Assembly (NCBI GenBank): GCA_035079385.1
Contig: JAVHKY010000034.1
Span: forward strand, 4,402,001-4,466,000
Direction: 5' to 3'
DNA: 64,000 nt
DNA from: Aspidiotus rigidus
Taxonomy: Eukaryota > Arthropoda > Insecta > Hemiptera > Diaspididae
The notes under the pieces are model-generated. The model was not told the DNA's origin, searched no databases, and saw only the letters and a list, made by a program, of their open reading frames with translations. Below are positions 12,510-25,169 of the stretch, in pieces. The translations under genes and the position numbers were made by a program. Numbering within the stretch: position 1 is the first letter of the stretch; every line of letters begins with the position of its first letter.

Positions 12510-12607
12510 AGCTGCGGTTCTTGCAAATTGCCCTCCAGTTTACTTTTTCGAGTATTGTGGAGCTTTTCTACGATATGTCCGACCGTAAACTTGAGAACCG
12601 GATCAAT
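12510..12607 (+). repeat. Single-arm copy of the 8461-8582 hairpin sequence
   Basis: This matches 8523-8620 with a few substitutions: GCGGTTCTTGCAAATTG, then CCTCCAGTTTACTTTTTCG, then ATATGTCCGACCGTAAACTT. It contains only one arm, so it cannot fold back. It shows that the hairpin arm extends into a dispersed repeat of at least 98 bp. Confidence 0.85.
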
Positions 12608-12619
12608 TCTATTAAGAGT

Positions 12620-13885
12620 CTTAGACTAGAATCCTCCTTCAGGCCTAGCTAAGCCTAACTTTAATGCCCGAAGGAGAAATTTAACTCAATTTTCTTCTGA
12701 ACCCATCTGCAAATCTTCGCCCTCCTTCATAAGGGACCGGAATTAGAAATTCTTTCGAGTCCTGAAATCAAGTCGAGGCCATTGATGACATCACGAAGGT
12801 CGGACGCAGACGTTTCCCGAAGATGTAACCTCGTAGCTCGAAATTAGTCTGAACATAAGGAGGGTTGGCTTAGGTTGCTTCTCTGGGCCTAGCTCATATT
12901 TAGCTTAAGAATCCATCCTAGCATAAGACTCCAAAGTCAAAGCCTAGTTTATACGTAGGTTCGTAGCTTGAAATTTCGCGATCTCTAAAGAAGTTTAGAG
13001 CTGAAAATTCTTTCAGGACTTTTCTTCTTAGCAGTTCACAGCTCGAGTTCTTCTCAAATCTCCTCCGTGGAGAATCGAAGCTCGCTCGAAATTTCGCCAA
13101 GTCCTTGAGTCAATTGCAAGGTCATTGATGAGGTCACAAAAGTCGGACGCAAAGATGTAACCCATAGCTCGAACGTGAGGATTTTCAGCTTAAAATGCTC
13201 TCCTGGGTCCAGCTCCCCATCCTAGTCTAAAACTCCATAGTTAGAGTCTAGCATATGGAATTTTAATATCAATGAATTCTGCTCCCAAGTCATCAATGAC
13301 TTTGATCTTAATTAAAGACTTAAAAAAACTTGGAGCTCCGATTGTTTGTAAATGGGAGACGACTTGAGGAAAATTAGAGCTATGAACCTTTGTACCTCTC
13401 AATCTTCAAGCGAGACGATAATTATGAAGTTTTAGCTAGAATATATTCTTAGTCGAAACATAAGCTGGAATGGAAAACGTTCGCATCCAACTTTAGTGAC
13501 GTCATCAGTGTCAGGAAAAATTTCGAGTTCCCATCCTTTACAGAAGGGATATTCAAAATGTGGAGCTATGAATCTGTGCAGAGGTGATCCCAGAGGACGT
13601 TCGAACTCTAAACCTTCAAGAGTTGGGCTATGTAGCTATGATGTCTCAAGATAAATTTATCATCAAGGCACGAAAGCTAGGCTACAACTTCTATAAGCTA
13701 GGCTGAGAGGAGGATCTTAGGTCAAGACTCTTCAAGTGGAGAGCCTCTTTCTCACTGTGAAAAAAAGTACGTTCAAGCTCGGTTAATTGATTGTCAAGAG
13801 GAAATACAAGTTGAAGAAAACCATGACCCCATCAACGTACTCAGAAGAGAGGCTGGACCTGAAAAAATTACATCACATTAAAAGA

Positions 13886-13943
<58 letters not shown>

Positions 13944-13999
13944 AGGCGACTCAAAAATATCAGTGCGTTATATCAAGAAAACTAGGAAGGTGACTTTCG
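12620..13999. repeat. Dispersed 290-bp-family repeats, diverged
   Basis: Recurring words mark the family: GGCCTAGCT, CCATAGTT, AGCTCGAA, ATTGATGA(C/G)(A/G)TCAC, GTCGGACGC, GATGTAACC, GTCTGAACATAAG. The right part (about 13300-13870) reads in the opposite orientation to the left. No coding content is recognisable. A GA microsatellite at 13888-13938 lies at the right side. Confidence 0.65.
13888..13938. repeat. (GA)n microsatellite, about 51 bp
   Basis: Uninterrupted GA dinucleotides. The Arg-Glu repeat in the open frame across it is a consequence of the microsatellite, not evidence of a gene. Confidence 0.95.
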
Positions 14000-16900
14000 A
14001 GATTTCCAAAAAGTTCCAACAATGTAGGGAGAAAAGAGAAACGAGTCAGCCTTCAGATCGTCAGTCATGTCAAGACGTATTTGTATCTTAAAAGTTTCAA
14101 GGTGAAAGTCCTAGGACACTTGTGTACAGGAAGCCACTTTCCCATTTCTCAACCTTCATGATATACCCAATTTGCAACTACTAGAGCGACACCCAAATAA
14201 TGAATAATTAATCGTACTACTACGTTCAAACACCCTCGACGAAAAAAAAAAAAAAAAAAAAAAGTGGGGTCCATTCAATTTGATCGACTCGTTTCGTCAA
14301 CGCAGATTCAGAATGGCTGAATAAATTTCCGCGATCCAGGTTAATTTTCATTCTAATATCCGCCAACATCCGAAACCACGACCTAATCTACGATATTCCC
14401 CATAAAATACCGGTATACCGGTACTTGTCATTTACTGCCAGACTGCTGAGTCAATTGTTACTATAAACATTCCGAAACTCGATTAATTTAGATTTTTTCC
14501 TCCTTTTTGTTTTTTTTTTTTTTTTTTTGTTTCTCATTTTCATTATATAGCGGATTATTCTTAATTCTCGCCAATATAATGCAGAAAGACGAACCCAAGG
14601 AGACGAGGTTGACAGAGACGGAGAGTTTCGAGCTCGCGACGACGATTATTTATTTTGTTATTTTTCCTAAATCGCGACGAGTGTCGCCGTATCATTTGGA
14701 TACCGTCCAATGAAATCGCTTAATTAACACAATTTTCATTCAATTTGAATATTTTATTAGTGGTAGCTATATGTCGAGAAAAAAATTCTTCGTTTTTGTC
14801 TTCGCATACTAGATACCTAGATATACATTTTGAAGGTCGCGTTGAATTTCTGTGAAAAAGTAAATGGAAAATTAGCGACAATAATGGGAGACAATTCTGT
14901 TGCTCGAGACATTATAGGAGAAACGTGAGAAAAAAAAAAAACAGTCAAGTATTCCTAGGTTATACAAGAGTGAGTTCTAGAAAATTGATTACTGTTCTGC
15001 CAATTTCTAGAGCGAAGATTGCAAAGAGATACGAGACTGTAGAGAAATTCTAGGAAATTTCGCAGATGTTCTGTCGTCCAAAATGTCGTCGACTAATCTG
15101 CTATAAAACTGTCTGACAGTCGGAGAGAGACAAACACCGTGCCGTACAATAAATAAAATGACAAAGTATTACTGAGAAAGTAGAAAAGGAGACAGAAACG
15201 AAAGAAGTGTACATTTCAATAATTAGTTTTCCACCAGCAAGAGAAGAATTTGAATCACGAGTTTACTCGAGCGAAAGACGTTGGGCTGATAGGTACACCT
15301 TAGAAAAGTTCGCTAATTACTTCGCGCGGAAAAGAGGAACATTATTTCCGGCTCGACCAATTATTCGTTAAAATTTTCCAATACTTCCCGCAAACCGCGA
15401 ATCTCCTCCGCGACCCAAAACATTTACAAAAACGTAAAAGGATCGTATGAGGCTTTAATTCGTGGAACGTTTCGCGTCGCGGTTAGAAAAATGACGCTCA
15501 TTATTCACGCGTGCCGCACGCCTATTCTCGATTTTCCGGCCATAAATGCACGAGGACGTTTCGCGACCAAAAGTCTAGAAAAGTTTTCGCTATATACACA
15601 GATAAAGCGAAACGGTCGTCGCTTTCGTAAGATGCGAGACAAGCAGGGGAAAGGAGGAGAGGATAGAAACGACAGACGCGTTGTAGCAATTGGAAGAAGT
15701 TGGGTCACTTCACCGCTGAGGCGCGACCTACATGATACCACAACCCTCACCCCCTACCCAATTTGCGTATACCTTAATTCTCCCTCTGTCTCTCGTTCTC
15801 ATCCCGTTAGTTCGTCTTCTGCTAAGTATACGATCGTGCAAATAATATTCGAAGGTGAGAGACGATGAATTATTCCCCCGCGACTACGATAATTTTTCAA
15901 TCAGCGAATTACAAGTTGCAGAAAACAAGAAGGAAGGAAGGTCGGCGTACGCGTGAGTTGACGCAATAAGCATACGTTTTATTCACGGAGTTGAAAGGCG
16001 CAACGGAGTATTGTTAAGAGAGAGGATTGTAAGCACAGTGGCTGTAAGTTCCTTTCGAGGGTTTCGCAATTCAATTAATAATTTCGAATCGATTGTTTGT
16101 CGGTTTTATTGTGAATGTGACCCTCACGTGCTCTTATTACACAACTAACGAGTATTTTCTGTTCGCACATAAGCCACCACATTCTAACACTCGGTCTTTT
16201 TTTTTTTTTTTTTTGCCCCTCTCTCATTCATCGTCCTCTCCTGCTCAACCACACTTCTTCCTGTTTCAGTTTTTTCTTCGTCGACACTACGCTGATTTAA
16301 ATTCGAATTGCCTTTGCAGGAAATATTCCCTTCTTTAATCTTTTTTCTCTGCTTATACTATTTTTTTAAGAGCGAACTTTACAAGTTTTATACTTCGATG
16401 TTTCTCTCTTTCCTACGTCGTCTTTGCGAGTATTTTTCGTATTAATTTTGCAGAAGAACGAGTCATTTCCGTTGTCTTTGTGAAATGAAATTCGATTTTT
16501 GGAAAACGTCGCACAACTCTCTCCGTTTACGAGAAATGAATTTTTCAGAGAGAGAAAAAAAAAAGGGAAAATTGTCGTGGGTAGTCTGCGACAGCTCGTA
16601 AGAAAATGAAAGTTTCAGCCTTAGTTTGTAATTACGATTCTTCTTCGATGACACTATAGTCAACGCTCGCTCGTACGTCTATATTTTGATATATGAGACC
16701 GCGAATTATCTGGCAGATGCGAAGTTCAACGACTTTACACAACAGTTTTGGTTTCCCATAATTCATAGAATTTTTCGTGCAGCCTTTTCTGTAACCCTTC
16801 CTCTCGGTTTGAAAAAAGGTTGTTGAACTAATCGATGAGTTTGGGAATTTTGATACGCACCCGGTAACTCAAATGTGAGATTCTGCCTTTGAGAGACTTC

Positions 16901-17415
16901 ACTCCTTCAAACGAAATCTAGGATAATAATGATGTCAGTTTGTCAAATTCTTTGGAAAATATGATTGTCGCAGTTATCTCAACGCATGATTTTGAAAGGA
17001 TTTCTACTCTGGTAATATGATTTCACATTGTGCTTTGCATTCGGCCGTCTCTTGTTCCGCAGATATTTTATTCGCATCAGAAGTGGAAATAGATAACAAA
17101 CTTTATCCCCTTCCACCTATTTTAGCCGATTCTTCATCTTCATCAAACGCGTGATCGAAAACGCGCACATTACATTGCTGTAACTAGATTAAGATAGTCC
17201 TAAATAGAATTTATCAGTTGACTGATGGTACTATGCAAAAATCACTTCCATTACATTTCAGAACACAAAAATAGACAAACCTGGAAAAAATTTCGGGCGA
17301 ACGTTTTCGTGCACAAATTTGTCGGGAATGAACGTTTTAAAAATTTCTGGAAGTGTTCCACCTGTAAGCGCGGAGATTCCTCTCCTATACAGGGACAAAA
17401 AACCAACAAGAATTG
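14000..17415. other. Apparently single-copy DNA, no gene seen
   Basis: A/T-rich with CpG-containing words and homopolymers (A run 14242-14263; T runs near 14511-14528 and 16198-16214). The longest open frame (15491-15868, 125 codons, plus strand) has Arg/Ser-rich, non-conserved content and I do not call it a gene. This is one of the longest stretches without recognisable repeats. Confidence 0.55.
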
Positions 17416-20400
17416 TTTTTTACGATTTTTCTCGCCAATATCGCTAACTGCAAAAAAAAAATACCTCAGAAGAAAACTAATTCTCATCAAATTTACAAAG
17501 GAAAATTGTTCTCGTAATATTTCGGATAACGCAGTGAAAATCGATCAAACACGTCTCCAAAGTGGAACAGGTGCAGCAGCTTTTTCAATGGAAATGCGAT
17601 AAAACAATAAAAAATGCGGGTTTTTTGGATTCCAATTGCGTGACCTGCAATAAAAATACCTCAATACAAAAATAATTCCCACCAAATTTACTGTAAAAAA
17701 GTGTTCCTATCACTTTTCGTTTGACGCGATGGAAATCGAGCAAACGCACGTTATAATAAAATAAAAATTAAGCCGGCGCAGTAGCATTAGATTGCGCTAA
17801 AATGGTAAAAAAAAAAAGTTTTTTTGATTTTTCTCGCGAATTATGCGACCAACGAAAAAAACCTAATTTACAATAAAAAAGTATTTTTGTGATTTTATGA
17901 TTAACGCAACGAAAATTGAGCACGTACGCTTTAAAAATGAAGCTTGCGCGCCATATGAAACTTTTTCAACAGAGTTGAGCAAAGAATGAGCTAGGAGTTT
18001 TTTAGATTTTTCTTGTCAAACGCGCTACTTAGAAAGAAAATACCTCAGTATAAAAACAGCCCTCATCATATTTATGATAAAAATGTATTCTCGTAATTTC
18101 CCAATTAAAGTGATGAAAATTGAACAAACACTCCCTCAAATGAAGCATGAGCAGAATTGGCAGTTACTATTTCAATAGAGTTGTGCGAAAGTGCTAAAAA
18201 ATACACGTTTTACAGATTTCTCCCATCAACGAAGTACCTACTAAAAAAATACCTCAGTACAAAAATAATCCTTACCACATTTAGAATAAAAAAGTATTCT
18301 TGTGATTTTTTGAGTAACGCAACATAAATTGAGCAAAAACATCTTGGAAGTGAAACTTGCGCGGTACAGATAATTATTTCAATAGACTTGAGCAAAATCG
18401 CTAAAAATGAAGGGTTTTTAAAATTTTTCTTACCAATCGCGCTACCTACAAGAAAAATACCTCTCTACAAAAATAACCCTTGCCACATTTACAACACAAA
18501 AGTATTCTTGTGATTTTGTGATTAACGCAACGAAAATTGAGCAAGTACGCCTTAAAAGTGAAGCTTGCAGAAAATAGGCAACTATTTCAATAGAGTTGAG
18601 CAAAACCGCTAAAAAATACGCGGTTTTTAGATTTTTCTCGCCAATCGCACTACCTACAAAAAAATACCTCTCTACAAAAATAATCCTTACCACATTTAGA
18701 ATAAAAAAGTATTCTTGTGATTTTTTGAGTAACGCAACAAAAATTGAGCAAAAACATCTTAAAAGTGAAACTTGCGCGGTACAGGCAATTATTTCAATTG
18801 ACTTGAGCAAAACAGCTGAAAATGAAGGGTTTTTAAAATTTTTCTCACCAATCGCGCTACCTACAAAAAAAAATACCTTTGTACAAAAATAATCCTTGCC
18901 ACATTTACAATAAAAGCGCGATATAGGCAACTATTTCAATAGAGTTGAGCAAAATCGCTAAAAATGAAGGGTTTTTAAGATTTTTCTTGTCAACCTCGCT
19001 ACCTACAAAAAAAATACCTCCCTACAAAAATAATCCTTGCCACAATCACAATAAAAAAGTATTCTTGTGATTTTTTGAGTAACGCAACAAAAATTGAGCG
19101 AAAACATCTTAAAAGTGAAACTTGCGCGGTACAGGCAATTATTTCAATAGACTTGAGCAAAACAGCTAAAATGGAAGGGTTTTTAAAATTTTTCTCATCA
19201 ATCGCGCTACCTACAAGAAAAATACCTCTTTACAAAAATAATCATTGCCACATTTCCAATAAAAAAGTATTCTTGTGATTTTGTGATTAACGCAACGAAA
19301 ATTGAGCAAGTACGCCTTGAAAGTGAAGTTTGCGCAGTATGGGCCACTATTGCAATAGAGTTGAGCAAAAATGCTAAAAATAAAGGGTTTTTTCGATTTT
19401 TCTCACCAATCGCGGTACCTACAGAAAAAATACCTCTCTACAAAAATAATCCTTGCCACATTTACAATAAAAATGTATTCTTGTGATTTTTTGAGTAACG
19501 CAACAAAAATTGAGCAAAAACATCTTAAAAGTGAAACTTGCGCTGTACAGGCAATTAAGTATTTCAATAGACTTGAGCAAAACCGCTAAAAATGAAGGGT
19601 ATTTTTGATTTTTCTCACTAATCGCGCTACCTACAAAAAAAAATACCTCAGCACAAAAATAATGCTTGCCGCATTCATAATAAAAAAGTATTCTTGTGAT
19701 TTTGTGTTTAAAGCAACACAAATTGTGCAAGTACGTCTTAAAGTGAAGCTTGCGCAGTACAGGCCACTATTGCAATAGAGTTGAGCAAAAACTCTAAAAA
19801 TAAAGGGTTTTTTTGATTTTTCTCACTAATCGCGCTACCTACAAACAAAATATCTCTCTACAAAAATAATCCTTGCCACATTTACAATAAAAAGTACTCT
19901 TGTGAACAAAATTTGAGCAAGTACGTTTTTTTTTTATTATTATTAGTTTATAAGCTGCTGGCATGCTATCAGCCTGCTTTCAAGGCTAGGAGCTTGGCAA
20001 AATTGTGTTTAGATACCTGAGAGGAAGTTTGCTTTTTGTAGGAAGTTGAATATTTTGTGGTTGGAGGGGAAGTCATCTGTTAGTGCCTCTGTATGATTGT
20101 AAGGGATGGTTAAGGAATTGCGGAGTTGGGTCAAGTTGTGGCAGCAGAAGACGCGTTGAACAGATGGCGGGGGGTTCAGATTTGCAATGAGGGCATAAGA
20201 AAGACAGAGGATGAGATATGAGATGGGTGTGTGTGAGTCTGGTGTGGCCGATTCTGAGACATATGACGACTATTCTTTTTTTCTGATGTTAACAGATTTG
20301 AAGAGTCCCACGGGATGGGAATATCCTTAATTTGGACTAATTTGTTTGAGTGTGATTTGAGATTAGACCAATGAGTGAACCATACTTGATTGATGAATTT

Positions 20401-20935
20401 GTTGATATTATGTTTGGAGAGATCTGAGCGTCATGGGTTATGGGTTGCCACTTTGGCTGCTTTGTCGGCATTCTTGTTTCCCAGGATACTGTAAAAGTGA
20501 AGCTTGCTCGGTATGGACAATCATTTCAATAGAGTTGAACAAAACGCTAAAAATAAAGGGTTTTTCAGATTTTTGTCGCCAATTGCGCTATCTAAAGAAA
20601 AAATACCTCAGAACAAAAATAATTCTGATTACATTTACAATAAAAATGCATTCTTGTGATTTTTCAATTAACCCGGTGACAATTGACCAAACATGCTTTC
20701 AAAGTGAAGCATGTACAGCATTGACAGCTGTTTCGATAGAATTGAGTAAATAACGTTAAAAATATGGGTTTTTTAGATTTTTTTCACCAATCGCGCTACT
20801 TAAGAAAAAAAAATACCCCTATACAAAAATATAAAAAAGTATTGTAGAAATTTTTTTATTAGAGCAGTGAGAATCGAGCAAACACGCCTCTAAAAAGAAG
20901 CTTACGTAGCATTTGATAGCTATTTATATTCCAAT
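17416..20935. repeat. 208-bp tandem satellite, interrupted by a LINE
   Basis: Units carry the ordered landmarks TACCTC(A/T)(G/C)TACAAAAATAAT, CACATTTACAATAAAAAAGT, ATTCTTGTGATTTT, AACGCAACAAAAATTGAGCA, AGTGAA(A/G)CTTGCGC, TATTTCAATAGA and TTTTTCTC(A/G)CCAATCGCGC. The ATTCTTGTGATTTT landmark recurs near 18300, 18508, 18717, 19067, 19275, 19482 and 19695, a spacing of about 208 bp. One unit is shortened near 18915. The outer units (17416-18200, 20600-20935) are more diverged. The array is split at about 19929-20497 by a LINE fragment. Short open frames here are artefacts of the repeat. Confidence 0.9.
19929..20497 (-). pseudogene. 5'-truncated LINE (Jockey/I-like), RNase H end and C-terminal zinc region
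   Basis: Read on the minus strand from 20497 down, the sequence begins in the end of an RNase H domain (GNKNADKAAKVATHNP, corresponding to the GNxxADxxAK motif), then reads through a Trp/Ser-rich linker. After a frameshift it gives LRIGHTRLTHTHLI followed by CPHC, the LRxGHxxLTH and Cys-rich segment found at the C terminus of Jockey- and I-type LINE ORF2 proteins. In-frame stops (for example after ATHNP) and at least one frameshift show it is dead. The 3' end is an A-rich tail (T run and TTATTATTA on the plus strand, 19929-19945). The piece lies inside a 208-bp satellite unit, so it arrived by 5'-truncated retroposition. The exact clade is uncertain. Confidence 0.8.
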
Positions 20936-21895
20936 AGAGATGAGCCAAAATGTTATAAACTACGGTTTTAGTTTTCTATCGCCAATCGCACTACCCCCAA
21001 AAATACCTTAATGCAAAAATAATCCAAGTGAAATTTGGAAGCAAGATGGGCTAGTTGTATTTTTGTGTGTCAGCATATCTTCACCGGGCTTCAATATCAA
21101 CGGCTTGTTAGCTTGATGTCCATCCCGTTAATTGTAAAATATCACAACAAGGCTTTCTTATCCTAAATTTGATTCGTACTGAGAAAATCTCGTCCCTGTG
21201 TGAAAAAAATTGAACTCATGAGATATTTGGGCCCCTCGGAGGAAAAAGCCTCCACACTTACATGAGAATTTTCAATAATTCCTAAGATCATTTTTGACAA
21301 ATTTGCGCAAAAAAGAGATATGTTCACAGTTCATATCTAATATGACTAGACTATCTGTCAACGTGTTACCGCTCTTCTAAAAAAAAAAAAAATTGGATAC
21401 GAAGACCGATTGACGCCGGTCAGCTACAACGGAACAGACCGCCGGCTGGTGGGGCGAAAGTTAAAGCGCGTCAACGTCGCAAATAGTTAATCAAAAACCT
21501 AAACTAAAAATCGTGCTCGAGCAGGACGTCGAATATACCTGAAGGCTGAAGCAAACAACGATGATTCGTTTTTTTAAATGATTATGAAAAATAACGTTCC
21601 GAAGGAACGTATAATATAATACATCGAGTACCGTATGGATATATCCTCGTACGTTAAAAATGAGTTTTAATTTATCAAGCGAGGTTTTTTTCTTCTGTTT
21701 CCTCTTCTCTGTACCATCGAATGCGCATCAGCTCTTTGTTTCATTCTTTCGTCTAGTAATCGAAATCTTGTACTCTTCAAACCGCGGACCGATGTACTTA
21801 ACAGATTTCGTTAATTACCACAAGCGCCAGTCTAATTTTCGACTGGTAGACCCGCAGCAGGACTAGAGTGACCATATTTTTCTCAGTTTTCCTCA
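20936..21895. other. Spacer, no gene seen
   Basis: Fading satellite similarity runs to about 21030, then comes unplaced DNA. A more GC-rich patch at 21400-21480 contains an A run (21377-21391). The 68-codon frame at 21660 is Phe-rich and unremarkable. Confidence 0.5.
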
Positions 21896-22664
21896 CACAT
21901 TGATTTAGGACGTTCCCCTCAAAATAAACCTTCAGAAGAATAAAAAAAATCGCACCCATTACAAGCATACGTATTCCTCTTTCCTTTCTGCGTAGTGAAG
22001 ATTTTGTAAGTCCCCCAATTTCCCTCGACATCGGCACGTTCTGATTTTTGTGAGGCTTAACACCATGAGAAATTGAACTGAAATTCCTGGTTTGAGAATT
22101 TCATGTGATGTCCAACCTTCACGATGCCCCCTCTTCTTTCTACTCCTCAAGTTCATTAATGCCGTCACACCTTTCTTAAACTTGTATTTTTTCTTGACAA
22201 TCAATTATGCGAGCTTGTACTTAGTTCATAGTGAGAAAGAGAGTCCGGACTTGGAACATCTCAGCCTATAATCTCCCTCTAGGCCTAGCTAATGCTAGTC
22301 TTGCTCAGAAAACTTTAGCTCAAGACTCCATAGTTGTAGCCTAAATCTATAGGCTCTACCTTCCTCTGGGTCCACTTCCCCAAAGATTCATAATTTCAAA
22401 TGCCTCGTCTATAAAGATTCAAAACTCGGAACTCTTCCAAGTCTCTAAATTAGATCGAGGGCATTGATAAAGTTTGAAAGGTCAAACGTGCACGTTCATT
22501 GTGGATGTGACCACCTTGGCTCGGATTTAGTCTGTGTATGAGGGATTTTAGCTTGATAAACGATGACTTGTTTAACGATATTGGAAGAGGGATTCAGGAA
22601 AGCCGTACAATAGAAAGAACTGAAATCATAATTGGAGTCCTCAAAACAAAAAGAAATCTAGACA
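21896..22664. repeat. Dispersed 290-bp-family repeats
   Basis: The words GCCGTCACACCTTTCTTAAA, TTCTTGACAATCAATTA, TTCATAGTGAGAAAGAGAGT, AGGCCTAGCTAATG and CTCCATAGTTGTAGCC belong to the 290-bp family. Part of this is the reverse complement of 13740-13870. No gene seen. Confidence 0.6.
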
Positions 22665-25169
22665 TGGTAGAAAATCGAGGAACATGTAGAGCCGTGACTT
22701 TTGGTGTTTTGTTTATCAATTAGGTGAAATCTTATGTTGATACGTCTTACAAGATGGAAAAAATAGTCAATAAATTCTCCAGTCGCTGGGACGCTCTGGA
22801 AATAGTAAAAAACCAAGGATACACCACCCACCCCTAAGATTCATTTCCTTTACTTTAAAATGTAGAATGTTTATTTTTGTTCTCCTGAAGTTGTAGTGGT
22901 ACAAACTGTGTTATTAGGAGTAGTGCACTTGCATGAAGTGGAGGAATCTTCCCTCGAGTTGAGGTGACAATACTCCAAATATTGGAGTTTACGAGCATGG
23001 CAATACAAAGGAGATGATTGTCTTCTATTGAGTCTCGGGAAAGGATTCCTCCACATCATGCGAAAGCACGGCTACCAGTAACACAATTTGTACCGCTGCC
23101 CCTCGAGGGGAAAAAAGTAACACATGAATCATACTGGTGGGTGTGTATCTTTGATTTTTTAATCTTTCCAAAGCGTCCCAACGACTAGAGAATTTTTTTC
23201 GATTTTTTTAAAACTCGGCGTAAGTGTTCTTATAAGAATCGTCCATACCAATGAGCGACTGAAGAATTTATTGACTATTTTTTTCGAAATAGGAACGTGT
23301 TTACTTGTGTTTACTTAAAATTGACTTTATTGATAAATAGAATACAAACAATCACGATTCTCCAGGTTCAAAAAGTAGATATTTTCAATATTTCATTTTC
23401 CGACTATTCCAGTGACTGGAGAATATTTTGACTATTTTTTTCAAGGTCGGTGGACGTGTTTACATTATAATCGACCTAATTGATGAACAAAATACCAAAA
23501 CTCGCGGTCCACCAGGGTGAAAAATTGGATTTTCTCGATTATTTGTTATTTCCAGAACATTCCAGCAGCTGGAGAATTATTTGACCATTTTTTTCGAACT
23601 AGGCGGATGTGTTTACATAAGAATTGACCTGATTGATAAACAAAATACCGAAACTCACGGTCCTCTAGGTTGAAAAATTGGATTTTCTCGATTATTTGTT
23701 ATTTCCAGAACATTCCAATGGCTGGAGAATTTTTTGACCATTTTCCTCGAACTAGGCGGATGTGTTCACATAAGAATTGACCTGATTGATAAACAAAATA
23801 CCAAAACTCACGGTCCTCCAGGGTAAAAAAGTAGATTTTCTGGATTATTTATCATTTCCAGAACGTTCCAGTTACTGGATAATTTTTTGACTCTATTTTT
23901 TTCTAACTCGGCGGATGTGTTTACCTAAGAATTGACTTAAGTGATGAGCACAATACCAAAAATCACGGTCCTCTAGGTTGAAAAATTGGACTTTGTTATT
24001 TCCTGAACATTCCAGCGGCTGGAGAATTTTTTGACCATTTTTTTCGCACTAGGCGGATGTGTTTACATAAGAATTGACCTGATTGATAAACAAAATACCA
24101 AAACTCACGGTCCTGCAGGGTGAAAAATTGAATTTTCTCGATTATTTGTTATTTCCAGAACATTCCAGCGGCTGGAGAATTTTTTGACAATTTTTTTCGC
24201 ACTAGGCGGATGTGTTTACATAAGAATTGACCTGATTGATAAACAAAATACCAAAACTCACGGTCCTCCAGTGTAAAAAATTGGATTTTCTCGATTATTT
24301 GTTATTTCCAGAACACTCCAGCGGCTGGAGAATTTTTTAACCATTTTCCTCGAACTAGGCGGATGTGTTCAAATAAGAATTGACCTGATTGATAAATAAC
24401 ATACCAAAACTCACGGTCCTCCAGGTTGAAGAAGTAGATTTTCTCGATTATTTATCATTTCCAGAACGTTCCAGCGACTGGAAAATTTTTGGACTATTTT
24501 TTTCAATCTAACGTACTCCACCTAATCAGTGGACGTGTTTACATAAGAATTAACCAAATCGATAAACAAAATACTGAAAATATATTTTTGGTGTACCTAT
24601 CTACATTCCCATTCCATCCCACAGATGAGTGCGTATTTTTCAGCCCGAACATTGACCATTGATTTCTCCCGGTCTATTGCGGTAGCAGTCGTAGTTCACC
24701 CCGCTATTCAAGGAAAAATCGCAGAAATTCATTAAATATTGATTTTTTGGGAATGTTCCACCGCACCGAGGTCTATGGCACTAATTTATGTTGTAGTAGG
24801 GGGTATGGCGCTACAAATGAATGATTTTCCCCAGGTGCCTCCCCCCCTGATTTTTTTTTTATATTCGAGTTTGAAGTTTTGTGATTGCTAGAAACTAGGA
24901 AAATATGAATGATTTTTTTTGAAAAAAATACCATGGAGGAACGTTTACACATACTAAAATGTCCCCAAGTTACATTGCTGTGCGATCAATTATTGTTTGA
25001 GATACAGCCATTTGGATTTTAGACTTAAAAATGACTCTGCAGCCCATGTGGATGAGCGGATGGGTCCAATTTTTCGGGTTTCAAGTTTCCTCATTGGGGA
25101 CAACATTTTGACGGACATTTGAAACATTTTTCGACTAAGGCCATTTTCCCCCCTTACCCGGCTAGAGCC
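22665..25169. mobile_element. Fold-back element, copy 1 (left arm truncated)
   Basis: A non-coding palindromic element. Its centre near 22990 is an imperfect hairpin of about 250 bp (22870-23130). The right half runs through nine or so tandem subrepeats of about 150 bp (landmarks CCAGAACATTCCAGCGGCTGG, GATGTGTTTACATAAGAATT, GATAAACAAAATACC, ACTCACGGTCCTCCAGG). It ends in a terminal arm of about 620 bp that finishes CCCGGCTAGAGCC at 25169. This arm matches 35540-36197 and is the reverse complement of 33517-34170. The left half is cut after about 325 bp. No transposase is visible, so I infer a non-autonomous DNA element moved by another source. Confidence 0.75.

Noticed and set aside
13787..13993. 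Arg-Glu-rich small protein
   Set aside because: It is the translation of a (GA)n microsatellite in a dispersed repeat.
15491..15868. 125-codon plus-strand frame in single-copy DNA
   Set aside because: Ser/Arg-rich, no family recognised, and overlapped by a frame of similar quality on the other strand, so no support for coding.
18442..18930. 162-codon minus-strand frame in the satellite
   Set aside because: It spans more than two units of the 208-bp satellite, and its residues repeat with that period.
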